Source: Nitrospinaceae bacterium
Lineage (GTDB): Bacteria > Nitrospinota > Nitrospinia > Nitrospinales > VA-1
NCBI GenBank assembly: GCA_029937635.1
Contig: JAPYPM010000170.1
Location: 1 to 5,193 of the forward strand
Direction of reading: 5' to 3'
DNA length: 5,193 nt
Both the position numbers and the translations under genes were made by a program. Below the pieces are notes generated by a model, which ran no database searches, had not been told where the DNA came from, and was given only the letters and a program-made list of their open reading frames with translations. Of this stretch, positions 5,115 through 5,193 are shown one piece after another (positions within the stretch are counted from its first letter, which is position 1; the number at the start of each line of letters is the position of its first letter).

Positions 5115-5193
5115 ATGGTTGAAAAGTTTACCCACCTTGACACTGGCGACATTGAGACGACAGAATCTTTTTTTTCCAATCGGTTTTTAAAGG
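5115..5193 (+). CDS. Start of an unidentified gene (partial, runs off right edge)
   Basis: An ATG at 5115 is preceded by a near-consensus Shine-Dalgarno sequence, ACGGAGG ending at 5106, 8 nt upstream. An out-of-frame ATG at 5110 sits only 3 nt after GGAGG and its frame closes after 26 codons, so 5115 is preferred. The 26 codons present begin MVEKFTHLDTGDIETTE and stay open to the edge. The visible part is soluble, with no signal peptide or membrane segment, and contains no motif I recognise. About 270 bp of non-coding sequence lies upstream, including a second GGGAGG-like site at about 5029-5034 with no usable start codon. The good ribosome binding site is the main reason to call it a gene. 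Confidence 0.6.
   Translation, partial: MVEKFTHLDTGDIETTESFFSNRFLK

Noticed and set aside
1..5193. CRISPR array, tRNA, rRNA, or complete insertion sequence
   Set aside because: No regularly spaced short repeats with unique spacers, no cloverleaf or rRNA signature, and no transposase or paired terminal inverted repeats were seen.

Overview
The window is AT-rich and holds a few intact genes among several visibly broken ones. The aldehyde-reductase-like SDR, the RecQ helicase and the Shine-Dalgarno sites point to a low-GC Gammaproteobacterium. A Legionella/Coxiella-type host is my best guess, but it rests on general resemblance and not on any search.

Layout from left to right. (1) Positions 1-1092, minus strand: the N-terminal 364 residues of a RecQ-family DNA helicase that runs off the left edge, with an unusual zinc-ribbon-like extension in front of the helicase domain. 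(2) 1093-1325: an AT-rich intergenic region between divergent genes. (3) 1326-2165, plus strand: an intact short-chain dehydrogenase of the YbbO type. (4) 2227-2463, plus strand: a small ribbon-helix-helix-like gene interrupted by two adjacent in-frame stop codons but otherwise open. (5) 2464-2881: mostly non-coding, ending in a perfect 16-bp palindrome. (6) 2882-3175, plus strand: a small single-pass membrane protein whose tail is built from a 48-bp (16-residue) tandem repeat. (7) 3228-3425, plus strand: a frameshifted remnant of the C-terminal part of a retron/group II-type reverse transcriptase. (8) 3586-4329, minus strand: an intact exported protein of unknown function with a signal peptide and a C-terminal membrane anchor. 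(9) 4404-4843, minus strand: two decayed or marginal pieces, namely a frameshifted small membrane protein and a 31-codon zinc-ribbon-like ORF lacking one cysteine. (10) 4931-4957: a strong hairpin. (11) 5115 to the right edge, plus strand: the start of an unidentified gene with a very good ribosome binding site.

The genes do not form an obvious pathway or operon. recQ and the SDR are ordinary chromosomal functions. The stretch from about 2200 to 4900 looks like an accessory zone undergoing decay: double nonsense mutation, reverse transcriptase debris directly after a repeat-bearing gene, and frameshifted small membrane ORFs. I found no convincing complete new defence or mobile system. The best leads are the zinc-ribbon RecQ, the double-stop small gene, and the join between the repeat gene and the reverse transcriptase remnant.
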